Shown piece after piece: positions 1-15,000 of a stretch of 64,000 nt of DNA. How positions within the stretch are numbered: position 1 is the stretch's first letter; every line of letters starts with the position of its first letter. The DNA comes from Colias croceus (taxonomy: Eukaryota; Arthropoda; Insecta; Lepidoptera; Pieridae). The translations under genes and the position numbers were made by a program. Location: positions 10,106,001 to 10,170,000 of the forward strand of contig NC_059568.1 in NCBI RefSeq assembly GCF_905220415.1. Reading direction: 5' to 3'. The notes beneath the pieces are model-generated. The model saw only the letters and a list, made by a program, of their open reading frames with translations. It was not told the DNA's origin and searched no databases.

Positions 1-76
1 CTAAAATCTCATCTTCAGTTTTCATCTCCTTGGCAACATCTTCGGGCAAGATAGAATTGGTAGGGATCGCTGATGG
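1..76 (-). CDS. Gyf: Probable GIGYF exon 14, cut by the window edge
   Basis: An open frame preceded by a good acceptor (TTCTTTTTAG at 77-86) reads PSAIPTNSILPEDVAKEMKT, then EDEIL. It starts in phase 0, as needed to follow exon 13, and lies on the same strand, so it probably continues GIGYF across a 16,275-bp intron. It could instead belong to a separate gene starting near 2,684-2,860. I do not recognise the peptide itself. Confidence 0.55.
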
Positions 77-3000
77 CTAAAAAGAATTAAGAATATTAAA
101 AAAAATAACAATTTAAATAGACAATATTCATAATTGGCGATATTAAAATTACAAAATGATATTTGGAATTTAATCTTGGTTTAAATGCGTCATCATTATT
201 CAAGTAAGCAATACTATTTTGTTAGTACAATTAATTCTGAAAACTATATATGCATGCATTACTAATACAATATTTGTGACTACTAGGTATATAAGCTGGA
301 ATGTGGCAGACATTTTGCAGCGATGGTTCAAAAACCAGCAGCTGGTCCTCTCTACAACGCATGATTTGGTTGGCACTGGCCCGCACACGGCGCGCTAAGG
401 TTGTGCATCTCCATCGTATTGTAGCATTTAACAGTCTATACAAGCTTCTGCAAATTTATTTATAAACACACACGTTTCACAGTCATATTTAACGAGCTAT
501 AATTTATTGAATGTACTTGCAAACATCATTTGTGATTGACGTTGATTGAAAGCTTATTAACTTTAATTATGTATTTATTTCAAATAACTTAGGAATAAGA
601 ATAGATTCCAAACACGAAATTGTCCGTTAACTTACACACCTCATATAAGTTAACTGACGAAATTTAATACTTTATAATATATTAGGAAAATAACCGTTAC
701 CAGTTGTTATATTCATCTTTCCTCACATCTATACATTAGGTTAAAAGTCCCATACAGCTCATTGTGCGAAAAAATTGCTCATAATGTCTTGTAGTTACAG
801 CAAAAAAAAAATCATTTATTTTACATTTTTTAGGTTTGGTACAATCATGTCAGATTTAGACACCAAACTTGGACGTATTTTGGGATCCACAAAATATCCA
901 TATATCGAAATTCGTGTTATGGCTCTAATGAAAACGGTCACAACGCTTTGTTATGTGTCGTGTCCGTCGTGCTTTTCTATCAGCATACGTTTTCGCAACG
1001 AAGAAAGGCCATGACGCGTTTTGAACATTAATTGATTCACCATAACACGATGGACAGATTTTATTATAAGGAAAAAAAATTGTCACACCTTTAAATTTCC
1101 TTGTCATTTCTTCTAGTTATTAACAGACTTCAAAAAAAGGAGGAGGTTATCAATTCGACCGGTATGTTTTTTTTTATGTATGTACACCGATTACTCCGAG
1201 GTTTCTGAACCGATTTGATTCTTTTTTTGTTCGATGCGGAATGGTGTCGAATTGGTCCCATAAAAATTTGATTCGGATAGGCCCAGTAGTTTTTATTTTA
1301 TGAGCATTTTTGTCTGTAGGTATTTGTAAATTTTGCAAGTGCAAGTTTGAAGTCGGTTGTTTTTAACGCAGTTATCACTTGTTTCATAGATTTCATTTTA
1401 ATGATCACTAAAACATTAATATTATGCTTAATAAGAACCGTAACTTAACAAATATGACATATGCGTTATGGCTTTTCTACAATGCCATGCCACAATGCCT
1501 TGAGGTGCATGCCACGACACGAATTTCACGATATAGATCTTTTCCTGTGACCACAAAGCGTTCTGATCTATTTTTGGGTCCAATGAGTGTTATCGATCGT
1601 TGAACGTAACATATAAGTAAGTACAACATCACAAAACACAAGAGGAACGTTGATAGTAGTCAAAGCCTGCAACTATGACTCGTTAAATTATTTTCACATA
1701 TGTAGGTACATCCTTACAAAACCATAACAGACACCGGGCAGGTTAATTTAAAACTCAATTATAGGTATGTTTAATGTATAATTGCAGAATATCTTGTAGT
1801 TAAAATTAAAAACTTACAACTGCTCAACTCTTTAAAATTATCGACATTTCGGCACTTATCTTAGAAGTCAAGTATCCTGTCAACCACTCGATTATAATTA
1901 GCTTGTATGTCTATAGTAATCTATATATTTCTTCGTTATATTCTATCAATATTATTATTTTAATAATAATGAAAGAAGCCGGGTTCCCTAATTGGGAAAG
2001 TACCTATTTTGCTTTAATAATTGATCATTTGATGTATCTACGATTAATCTAAGTTTAACGAAGTAAGAAAAGAATTTTAACCACATAGCAACTTAAAAAC
2101 TATAGAATCCTGGTTGGTTGAAGCCTGGTTGCCACCACGTATTTATGTGGTATATAAACATTAAACACACATAAAGCCTACATATACCTACATAACAATT
2201 TTTATCTAAAAATTAATAGGTACTTAACATGCATTCACTAACAATATTCAAACAATATAACAACAAAACGTCAACTGCAGTGTAACACTGATACATCTCC
2301 AATTGTTCGTAATAACTTTAATTATACTAGAATAAATATCAATAGACATCAATACTGAAAATTAAATCGCGTTCACCTAGTGGGTATAACCGTCGACACT
2401 CGGTACACAAACTGCCAATTACATATCGGTAAAAAGAGCGGATGTACATATTTACTAGACAAGTAACAACATTATTAATGCTAAAGTCCGTTTGTTTGTT
2501 GTCTTTCAATCGGGTCGTAACGGAGTGATTTTACGATATGATTCTTGTATCTGGAGATAGGAGGCTCTGATACCTATAATCGTTAATATCGCCGAGAAAA
2601 ATCTCATTCCCATGGGAATTTCTTTTCAGTAGGTAGTAGGTACACGGGCCAAGTCACGGACGAAATTTAATATTTTAACTTACGTACTTCTTGTAAATAC
2701 GCGATATCGTAACACAAATACTCTCACAGGCGCGGCGTAGCTTAGGTATGATCGCTTCGACTGACCGTTGACGACACCGCAGCCCGCGACACTCGCGATA
2801 GCGTTCTGTTCTGATTAGCGGTCGAGACGGCGACAATACAGTCACTATTGACGCTGTCATTTGTTTATTTTTGAGTACTTTAATTAATATCTTTAATGCT
2901 GATCGTTGTCAAATTGTAAAGATCCATATGCGTGCTTTACGCACCATTTACGATTTTATCCATGATGTTCTTGTTATACCAAGCAATGAATACATATTTA

Positions 3001-6000
3001 ATTAAATCAGTAAATTTCAATTTATTCGAAATATTATCAGTTTAATACATTTTTCGTTAGTTTTTTCTGGCATATGTTTTGCTTATGTTAACATATATTG
3101 TTGTAGCACATTTCATTATTTTCCAACATATAATTCATGTTTATCTGATTTTGAGGGCGGGCAAAGTTATCTACACTTTTTGGCCACATTTCCCACGTCA
3201 ACGTGTTTTTTGACGTAAATTGCCTCTAGCCAGGCAAAGGCCAAAATGTTGGTAAAGACGTCGTTTACTTTATAAATCAAAGCAGTATCGTGAAAGGTTC
3301 CCAACTTAAGTAGCTGGGCAAGGTTACCCAAGTATTTTTCTCTTTTCATACAAATCACATCCCTTTTCCAAAAAGCCTAGGGTTGGTTTTGTTTACCTCT
3401 CAGTAAAATGAGAATGACTTTCGATTTCTTTTACTGCAAAGATTTCGTAGAAGGATTATGTTTCAGGCAATAGAAAAAAAGGAAAACAGAATAATATTTT
3501 TATGAAATAGTCACTAATTGTTTAGTGACATTAAACTGGGGATGATACTTGTGAGGTATGGTTAAATTGTTATTTTGAAGATGTGTGTGTGTGATACATT
3601 ATTTTTCATTTATCATCAGTTCCCTGGTTTTATGCTCCAATATGTTCAAAGTGTAGGTTGTGTAGAAAGGTCAGAATTTCACTTATTGCATTTGAGTAAT
3701 TACTTTCACACAATTTTTAATGCCTTTATCTTTTTTACGTATAATTACAATCTCATGTGGTGATAACGAATAAATAAGAGATCTAAAATCATCTAAAATT
3801 ACAAAACGGTATATATCTACTAAATGGAACATTTTTTGGGCAATTGTGTCTTATCGTGGAAGGAAATCATGAGGTGATGGTATTTTGGAAATAATAGGTT
3901 TGTATGAAAATAATAATTAATTGACTTTGTACCTATTCAACATTATGTCTATCGTTCATATCACACACACACACTCGTACACTCCACACTTAACTATGAC
4001 ACACACAGGTTTTCTCTTAAATTTACTAGGAGGGTTTACCCCATATTTTGTAAAATTTGGAAACGAAATATGTATTTTTAACTATAATATATATTTAGTT
4101 ATGCTATAACACAATCAAATGATAAACTTTGTATTATTATGATCACTTGCTGCGCTTACATGACTAATATACAGGGTTATTTGTAAAACACCGGCAACCC
4201 CGCAGGACAAGATAGCTAACATCATAAGTAACAACATTTGTTCTACGACTTTTGGCATAACGCAATAAATTATTTTTAAATGATTGTTTAAGCTTTTATT
4301 GTACTCTCCTAACATTTGTAAGTCTATGTTCTATTCATTATCGAAAGGACGACGCGACGCCCCCTTTCCCCTCCCGTTCGCTTCTTGTTTACGTAAATTT
4401 TGGAATGCGCATAGAGTTTATAATATTCAAACGGAAAATTAAATGAATATTTATTTTTGTATGAAAATAAAATCTAACAAATTACCAAAAGTCGTAGAAC
4501 AAATGTTGTTACTTATGATGTTAGCTATCTTGTCCTGCGAGGTTGCTGGTGTTTTACAAGTAACCCTGTATACAAAGTATACCTACCAAAAAGTTGAAAA
4601 TATATACGACTTCCTACGTAGACACACTCTAGAGTCTAGACGTTCCTATCACCTAAAGACTTGTATTTCACTCAACAGAATCAGGATTGTTTATAAACAT
4701 TCCAAGGACATTAATCTTTGTTTTTATTCAATAAAAAATTTCGATTTATCAAACGAGTGTTTTAAGAGATTTTGAGAGTTCGATTTCGTTCGATTAGTTT
4801 TTTTATAAAGTTTCAATGAAGTAAATATTCTATCTGTTTGCTGTTCTTAATTATAATAATAGTCACAGGCTTTGTCTTTTTAATTCGTAAGATGTACATC
4901 TGGTAATTATTGTATTTCAAGCGTGTTCTGTAAGTAATAATTGTTAAAATCTCGAAAAACATTGAAGAAATAATTATTGATATCACAAGGCTCGGGAACA
5001 TGAATCAAATTCTAAACCAGAACTTAAATATCCCATATAGTATCATGTATTTTAATGAATGTTTTACTTATTATTTTAGTATGTAAGTTATTATTTTAAA
5101 GTAATATTTACATTTGCGTGTTTCGTTGGTATTCTTTTATTTTATTTTGTTTTTGTACAGTATTTCATTACCTCACTTTTTAGATCACAAATTGGATAAA
5201 AGTAGTGAATGAATAACAATTTTCCAGATTTTAATCTGGAGTATCGTTATCGTTTTTTCCCCTAACTAATTCTTAAATATTTTCTTATTTTTAGCAATTC
5301 AAGGTCTCTTACTGAAATTTAGTATAGAAGTATTGAATATGGACAATAAAATAACTAATGCTAAATTATACTTTATTTAAAGAAAAAATACAAATTAATA
5401 AACAACAAACTGTAAGAGTTTAAATTAAAAATAAAAAGTAGTTAACTTTTATTGTACATAAATCAACGAGATTTACGTACAATGAAAGTGGACTACCAAA
5501 AGTCCAAAAAGTAGTCAACGTTTCAACGTTGGTAACGTAATAGATGAATATTGTATCATGTATTTTTTTAATTACGTTACCTCTAGTAATTCACAATGAA
5601 TATCCTTAAAAAAATCAGTCTTCGAATAATCATTAACAGCCAAAAGTGTTTAATTTAATTAATTTTAGGCCATGGAACATTCATAAAGAAAATAGGCGTT
5701 TATATTACTTACTATAAATACAATTTTCTTAATGAAAAGAAAAACAAAAGAGAAACAATAATGAAAAAAAAAGTAATAGTAAAGTAAATTCGTAAATATC
5801 CTTAACAATAAATGCTATATGGAAATATAATACTACTGTATGTCATCGAGTTGATTACCATCTTACATAATATACCAGAGACAAATGCAACACACAAAGT
5901 ATGAAATGAGTAAAATTTATGTTACTTATTGAATATTTTAATTTAATAACTAGTCCTGTTAGAGTGGCAATCACCTCGTGAGCATATTGCTGTAAAATCT

Positions 6001-9000
6001 ATTCTATGACTATAACGATAGTCGGTAACAGTTTCAACAATTAACTAATCAATCACGTCCAATTAGTTCTAACAGATCTTTCCAATCCTACTAACAAACT
6101 ATAATTACTATAATCAAACTTATTTGAAATTTCATACTATGTACGAAACTCAAAACAACAACAAAAAAAGGATTCCGAACTCATCGGAAACTATATTTAG
6201 GATTTTTGGTTTAATTAAAAATCATAAATCAGTTCGTAAGTACCAAAACGTATATATAATTGAAATAAAAAACGTTTTGTACTTTGGGTCTTAAATAGAC
6301 TAAATACTAATTAACAAAAATAAATAAAAGTAGAAAGTAAAGTCCAAAACCAACTTAAACCTACAAATTATTAGGTTGACTTTCCCAAATCACACAACTT
6401 TTGTGTGTCAAGAAATTTTTAAACTAATACGTCTTAAATAGGATTTAATAATAATTAACAAAAGTAAATAAAAGTAGAAAGTAAAGTCCAAAACAAACTT
6501 AAACCTACAAATTATTAGGGTGACTTTCCCAAATCACACAACTTTTGTGTGTCAAGAAATTTTTAAACTAATACGTCTTAAATAGGATTTAATAATAATT
6601 AACAAAAGTAAATAAAAGTAGAAAGTAAAGACCAAAACAAACTTAAACCTACAAATTATTAGGTTGACTTTCCCAAATCACACAACTTTTGTGTCAAGAA
6701 ATTTTTAAACTAATACGTCTTAAATAGGATTTAATAATAATTAACAAAAGTAAATAAAAGTAGAAAGTAAAGTCCAAAACGAACTTAAACCTACAAATTA
6801 TTAGGGTGACTTTCCCAAATCCCACAACTTTTGTGTGTCAAGAAATGTTTAAACTAATACGTCTTAAATAGGTTTTAATAATAATTAACAAAAGTAAATA
6901 AAAGTAGAAAGTAAAGACCAAAACAAACTTAAACCTACAAATTATTAGGGTGCCTTTCCCAAATCACACAACTTTTGTATGTCAAGAAATTTTTAAACTA
7001 ATACGTCTTAAATAGGATTTAATACTAATTAACAAAAATAAATAAAAGGAGAGAGTAAAGACCAAAACAAACCTAAGCCTACAAATTGTTGGGTGCCTTT
7101 CCCAAATCACACAAGTTTATTTGTATTTCAAGAAAATTTTAAACTAATACGTCTTAAATAGACTTATACTAATTAACAAAAATAAAAGTATTGGGTATAC
7201 ATTTGAATGGTTAACAGTTCAATTTATAGATCAAGTCAAACCTAAACCTATAAATTATAAGGTTGCTTTTCATTAATCAAACAATTTTATTTTTATGTCA
7301 AAAAATTTTTGAACTAATACGTATTTGAAAGTAGCTTTTAATGTTTAGTAACAACTTGGACTTGATATTTTATTCTTCTTTTTATCCATGAAATAGGTAT
7401 TCGAGTTCTTCTATTTTCGATCTCCAACGCGCTTTGTTTCTACTCTTTTACTGGTTACCTAACTGAAAAATTGTTTAAGGTGACTATTTATTTGTACAGA
7501 TGTTCAAAAAGGAATCATGAACTCAGTACTATAAAAAATTGCCCGTAATATCTGAAAGCAGATGATTTGAGAATCTTGATCCATTGAAAGATTTGTTATT
7601 CTGGTTTCGCTTCTCCTTTCTATATGTACTGCATCAGGATATTCGTAGATTTCGAAAAAAGTTCACTCGAATATATTTAAGTTGATTTCATACTTAAAAT
7701 GATGAAATTCAACATTTTTTATTCCAGGTAAACATTGAGTAACAGTTGATCAGCAATGTTGCTGAAAACTTTGAATGTGGTCGCTTTTCGGGCAGACACA
7801 ATTTCAACATGCGTTATCAACCCTTGGCACACGCATTTTTAAAGTGTTTTTTGTTTAGACACGTCAATGATAACTTACGAAGTTCTCGCTTCTTTTAATT
7901 ACAAAGAAAAACATTTTTTCATCAATTTCTCTTTTATAACACTCAACAAATTTAGTGTCACCATATAGTTTTTATCATTAAGGATATGCTTTGATAGGCT
8001 TTTGCCTACCTGATGCAATCTTGACACTACAATTGAACTTCGCTCACCAGATAGCTATGAATAGTAAACTTGTGGCAAGTCTACCGAGGCATATTCTCTA
8101 TGTTAAAACCGATATATAGAGACTATATTAGTTTGGTTATCATAAGAGAAGTGACCATAAAAATATAAAAATTGATAAAAATATATTGCATTCATTGGAT
8201 TTCACACCTTGTAATGTTTATTTGTGTGTACATATGAATAATAAACTAAATAACAGCGTTTCATTCAATAAAACTGAAAAAACGTAAATAAATAAATAAT
8301 TCTGCATATACAAAAAAAAACCTTATATAAATAAAATAATATGATAAAAAAATCATACATAAATTCGCTTTTTTTACCTAAGTATAAGGCCGGTGAACAC
8401 ATCTTGTGAAAATATTAACATTTATGGTTGCTTTATAATCAACATAATATATAATATATTAAAAAAATAGATCAATTAATCAATATAAGATTTGATTTTT
8501 ATTTAACTTTTATTTTTAATATAACACTCTCTATTGCTACGGCCACACTACCGTGATATGCCAATAATTATTACCACAACTTTAACAACACCTAGGTGTA
8601 ACCACGACTTATGGCCATAATTGTACAATGCCAATCAATATGACAAATGGCGGTAGGCAATAGCTCCGGTGGCGGTATTCATTCGCACATCAAAGAAGAT
8701 TACCGCGGTAATTATTGCGTTTGCGGCCACACTACCGTTTGTTCAGTGTGCAATATGAGCTCACCGGCGACGCACGTATCGACCGACATGGAGTGGTCAT
8801 ATGAAAAAGCGCTCGATGCCGCTAGAATTTTTGGAATTATTCCAATCCGAACTGTCAATTTGAGATACCCGACAGAAGAACTATAAAAATCGCAGTGTAC
8901 ACAATGATGCGTGGCGTTCCAAGTACAAATGATGATTTGAAAAAGAAATAATCCTTTTGAAGAAGAATCCTTTGAAAATCCTTGATGAATTATTACAGAA

Positions 9001-12000
9001 ACCATATTATATATTAATTATTAACTAATATTTTTTTTCTGCTGTAAATGCCAATAATTACCGACATATCTAGGTAAACTCTAGTGTAACCACATCAGTT
9101 CATGCAGTAATTTAGACGGTAATATAATGCCATAATTATTGCGGTAACAGCCCGGTAGACGGTAAGGTAGTGTGGCCGTAGCATATAGAAATATTGACAA
9201 TTATTGCTATAGTTCTACAATTTGAATTATTTCAAACTTATGTAGTTCAAGATTAATTATATATTTTATTGCTTGAAAAATATATTCCAGCTATAGGCTA
9301 TGTTTATCATAGTGACAATATGTAATACGGCATGCAAATGATTATTACAACATACATACAACATACAAACTACGCAACTACTGCTATTAATTTGCCGAAA
9401 ATAATGCATGATATCTTTAAACTCTCATGAAATTTATTTATTACATTTGATTAGTTCACCAACTAAATGGATTTATAGTCATGTGTAGAAAAAGGATATG
9501 TTGTTTTGGAGTTTACTTGATGATAAAAAATTGCACTCAATAAGAGAGATTATCAGGTTTCACGTGGTAATCATTAAATTTCGAAGCTCAGTCAGTATTT
9601 TAAGGCGTACTACAAAAAGTTCTTACCATCTTAACTTATAATATGTGTATGTGGATGTATGTGTGTTTCACGAAAAAACTACTGGTCTGATTTGGATGGA
9701 ACTTATCAATATTATAGGTTGTACATCAGAATAACACATAAGTTATAGAATTACATAATTGATTTTGACGGCGAAGCACAGCTAGTAATATTATAAATGT
9801 GATAGTGTGTTTAGTTTTTGTTTGTTTGTCTTACTTTCACTTCGCAACGGAGCTCATGGTATGATCACGGTTTGTAGATAGTTGCGAGGGTACTTCCAAG
9901 AGTAAAACATATAATTCCTATCAAATCCATAGGAGAAGGTAAATTTTGATGCATGTCAAATTCCAATAAATGGCGCTATTACTGTAAATTTCCTTTAACC
10001 ACACAAGTGTAGCCGCGGGCAAAAGCTACTAAAATAATAAATAGATGGTATAATAAGACTTTAAGTGTAGAAGAATAATTAAACAATTAAATTGAATATT
10101 AAAACATAGCCAACGCGGACAATTCGGAGTGATCGTTGTAATCTGATTCCTAATTTTAATCCAGTTGCAATCTTAGTTTATATATTTTCTGTCAAAAAGC
10201 TTAATATTATTGTCCTGACTCCACCAAATTAATTTAAAAACTAATTTATATGCATTTATAAAATATATCTATCTATTATCCGAGCGGTGTGACTACAGCG
10301 TATATTTTATTAATTAAAGCAAACATTTTTCATTTGAAGCAGTTAAATTGAAGCACCACAATCCCAAGTACTTTATACATTAGGTACATGAGAACTCAAA
10401 ATAAGCTCCAAAAGCAATCAAGGAATCATGAATTAGATAGTGATATTTTACAGAAGGCTAAACCTACTTGTCCCTAAAGAAAATAGATCAGTTAAACATA
10501 TGTATGAATAATGCTTCTGCCACATACCCCGCTAAAAAACACGAGACTTTCACTCATACAAAGCCTTGTCGAATCAAAATAATATGTTTATGATAACATG
10601 TTGTACATAAGACAAGTGGACCTATTTTAACCTTGTTTGGATTAGAAGAATGAAATGGAAGTGTTCACATTTTTTATTCTTATCTAGTTCGAATCCCTAC
10701 TAATATTATAAATGCGAAAGTAACTCTGTCTGTCTGTCTATCTGTCTGTTACGCTTTCCCGCTTAAACCTCTCAACCGATTTTGATGAAATTTGGCACAG
10801 ACAATCTTTAGACCCTGAGAAGAACATAGGCTACCTTTATTGCGAAATATATACCACGGACGAAGCCAAGGCGGACCGCTAGTTTTCAATATATTTTTGA
10901 TGCAGTTCTATTTCTTTTAAACATAAAGGAATGTCAATTTTCAATATAGAAATAACTATCAAAGTAAAACTATGTGAAGAATAAACTGACAAACTAATAT
11001 TAATCATTAAAATCCGTTCAGACGTTCCCGAGTTATTAGTGCTGTATTTTTCATTAAGTTATTTATATTTATGAAATTTATAATTCACTAGTTTCGCTCA
11101 AGAAGCATTGAGTGCACATGAAGAATCCTAAAAAAATAATATAACACAGTAGCACATTGCTGAACAACTCTAACTGTTGAGTTTATATCGCCACTTAATT
11201 TTCACACAATTAATAAAATTAACAAATCTTTCATGAAGACAAAAGCTGTAATAAGTTATTAGTTTTTATTGTGTTAGTTATGACATCTAAGGTAGTTCAT
11301 GATTCCTTTTCTTAGGTGAAATGTAAAGCGTATTTTAGGCGGATATTCGGCGGAAATTATTTCATCATTCAGTTTTTTGGATAATAGAAACTATTTGTGC
11401 ACAATATTAAGTGTGGCTTACACAAATACAATAATAGTACGACAAAATGTTCATAATGCTTGGAATGTGCATTGCAAATCACGACAATTGAATCAATCAA
11501 GATATTGCAAGTGTGACCATTCAAACGGCATATCCTTTTTGAATAATGTCACATCTGTCACACAATATATTCATCCAACTTGAGCTGTATTTTGTGGTCT
11601 CAAATAATATAAACATGCATGCATGCCCATTCAATGTGCAACCTGATGACTTATATTCAGTAATACGACAAACTGTTGTTGATATTTATCGATTACCATT
11701 TTCATATTTTCAGTGCGTTCGGCAATTATTTTGCGAACATCGGAATTGCATCATCAATATTTAATAAATTGTGCATGTTCACTCAGAGGATAAATTATAT
11801 AGTTTCCTGACCGAACTTCCGCCCAAAATTGGTAACACATTATGCTATTGAAGGCTTTCAAAAGTGTATTCTATTATAATGTAAGAATTGCGTGATTGTG
11901 ACATCATTAACAGTATTTATGGCATTCCGTTATGCACAACACAAAAAGGATATTAAAAAGGTGGTTTACTGTTTAAAATCCCATTCCATCATATTTTCAT

Positions 12001-15000
12001 CAGTAGATTTGTTTAACAAACAAACTATATGCAACCTTTACAATAGGCCAACGATGTAATGGAATTTTAAACAGGAATGAATATCACGGCAATAAAACGG
12101 CTACTAAAAAGATAATCACCTGTGATTCCCAAAAGAACATGGCCAAGTTGTTATTAACCATTGGATTAGGATTGGGGCGGTGAGCCGATTGCATCCATAT
12201 TAGATCCTGATTTGGTGATGGCTGACTCCACAAAGACTCCTGCAACAGAAATATTGCTTCAAAATGACTATCAAATATTTTGTAATATCAACAACACTTA
12301 AAGCTTTCAACTTATCAAAAATAAACAAAAACAGTTCAAGATAGGAAATCAACAGTTACAATAGAAAGTTAAACAAAAGATTTTATGAAGAATGAAACAA
12401 TAATCTTAGACGATTATAATAAAAAAAAAATTAATTATATGTTTCTAATTAATACAAACAAACAAAATACATTAATTGGTATATACCTATATAAAAACTT
12501 TTTTTAAATCATTAGTTTGCATATATATGCAAACTTATGTTTGATTTAAAAACTTTTTTAAAATCATTAGTTTGCATATATATGCAAACTTATGTTTTAA
12601 AAAAAGTTCCAAAGATTACTTCATAACACTAACATAAAATATTACATTTTGGGGTAATATATTAATTAATTTTTACGGGGACAGCTCGTTGGTAGCATAG
12701 ATACATATGTACTAATTCCAAAATAATCTAATCTACATGAACAAAACTCATAATAAAAAATACTTTTATATTGACCTATATAATATAATATTATATACTT
12801 AATACGAAATAAAAAACTAATCTAAATATTGAATTGATTTAAGAAAAATATCATCCCAACTCTTTTCGAGTAAATAGATATAAATAAAAAATGAAATCAG
12901 ACAGGATGCGCATTCCACAGTTCCATAGTAAAATAAAATCATTGTACGAATACAAAAAAAATATAGGAAGGCATAAAACACGAAAGAAAAATAATCAACG
13001 TTTAGCAATTTACGAATTCTTTACAAAAAATACCATTGGACGAGGTTCTACAATTGGCGGAGGCGGTATTCCAAATGGAATTGCTTCGATTCGAGCATAA
13101 TGAAAAGTATTTATTGGTGTCTCCTAAAATACAAAACAATGAATGACTATCACGCCTTTTTTTAAACATTTGAAACATCTAGAAAGGCATATAACATATT
13201 AATCAATTGGAGACATGGAATGCGATAAATGCCCATTTTCACTAACAAACCTACGTGGGTTTGGTCCTTTTGTGGTTGGATGTAAATATTTATTTATGTT
13301 TGCAAAAAAAAAATCCCAAAATTCACTGCAAAAGCAATACACCTCACTCTATACAAATAAATGTATTACTATTAATCTGAGAAAATATTTCAAAATGTTG
13401 ATAAATAATAATTAATATAAAATATGTTTTATCGTTATTCAAATTAATATCTACTAAAAAAAGCAGCATACTAGTTTCTATGTTTGTTTTAATCAGCCCT
13501 TCCGCACTATATTATGCACTTCGGCGGATAAAACATATATATAATAACTAGCTTTCCGCCCGCGGCTTCGCCCGCATTTTCAAAGAAAAACCCGTTCCCG
13601 TAGGATTTCCGGGATAAAACCTAACCTATGTCCTTTCTCGGGTATCAAAATATCTCCATACCAAATTTCATGAAAATGGTTCAGTAGTTTAGGCGTGATT
13701 AAGTAACAGACAGACAGACAGACAGAGTTACTTTCGCATTTATAATATTGGTATGGATAGAGCGAGATGTATATTAGGCACTAATCTTACTTAGCTGTAT
13801 GAGAATTTGAAAGTGTCGCAAAAAATAAATGATAACGACTAGAGAATACATGCGCAATTATAAATTATGTTGTCAGGAAAATTATTAAATTTTGATTATT
13901 TTTACTCCTTAATTATATTCTTGTAAAACTGTATGTATGTACACACATACAATATAAAAACAATTATTTTAAAATGTATATATTATGTCACTCTTAAAAA
14001 ACCGTTAGATTATAATCTAACTCGCGAGATTACAGACTATCGAAAGATTGTGATCGGTAACATTTACTTGCAATTTAACGCATTATTCTTCTTTGTAAAT
14101 ACTACAATATGAATGCAACGCAGTTCTTTTTTGTGAGAATTTACTCTTTCTAAACGCCGCGCCGGTAAGTTCCAGGTTGCGAATCGACGAAGCGCCGATT
14201 CGAGAGACTCTTAAATCTGTGTACCTATACCTAACCTAACCCAACATAACGAATTCCCATTCCACAATGTATTTGTTTTACATCGAAAATTACTGCTTAC
14301 GGATTAAGCTATATACCTACTGCTTACGGATCGAAAATTATTTTCGACGCAAAATCTATCTCGCGAGATTGTAATCTAACGGATTCATACGATAAGACAA
14401 GTGACAAATACATACAATTAATAAATGATCTAATATCAGACGTTGCTGTTTTTTTGCATGGATTCTTTCATTGTTAGTGAAAACGAGCACAACAATAGCA
14501 GTTGTATCATTTTTGCGCTTGTTCACATTAAGAAAATTAAACCTTTAAGCCAAGATTCAACTTTTTTTACATTTTACATGGCTTTGTTAAATTTTTGATA
14601 TAATGTAATATTTAATATAAAATGAAGCATAATAAATAGCACTTTTTAGATATTTAAAAAGCAATAATTCCAATCGTGTGTTTAGATCTTGGCTTACATG
14701 ATATAAATAGGATATCATTATAACAATGTTTCATTTTTATTTATTTTTTAATGTTAATGTCATGTTCAGATACATAATATAGCACTTTGCTTTTTTACTA
14801 CAATGGAATTTTACTGCATTGTCTACTGACCGTTAATTTTATAATAATCATATTCGAATATTATAATGATATTTTATTTTGCAAATTTGTGCTAAGACTA
14901 GTTAATTCATGCCTTTTGAATAAGAACATGGGTAAGAGTGAAGCAATATTTCATAGTGTGTACAAGCGCGCACAATTAAAATTTTAAATGCAATCCAGTC

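Noticed and set aside
4443..4775. 110-codon plus-strand ORF and the matching minus ORF at 4115-4315
   Set aside because: Both are translations of the inverted arms of a TIR element.
6285..7325. CRISPR-like array
   Set aside because: Units are ~144 bp, fully repeated without unique spacers, in a eukaryotic intron; it is a satellite.
8647..8886. 79-codon ORF as a host gene
   Set aside because: It lies wholly within a TIR element and includes the TIR-like motif; no family match strong enough.
10680..10700. GTTCGAATCCC, tRNA B-box-like
   Set aside because: No A box or acceptor stem; abuts a family A repeat by chance.
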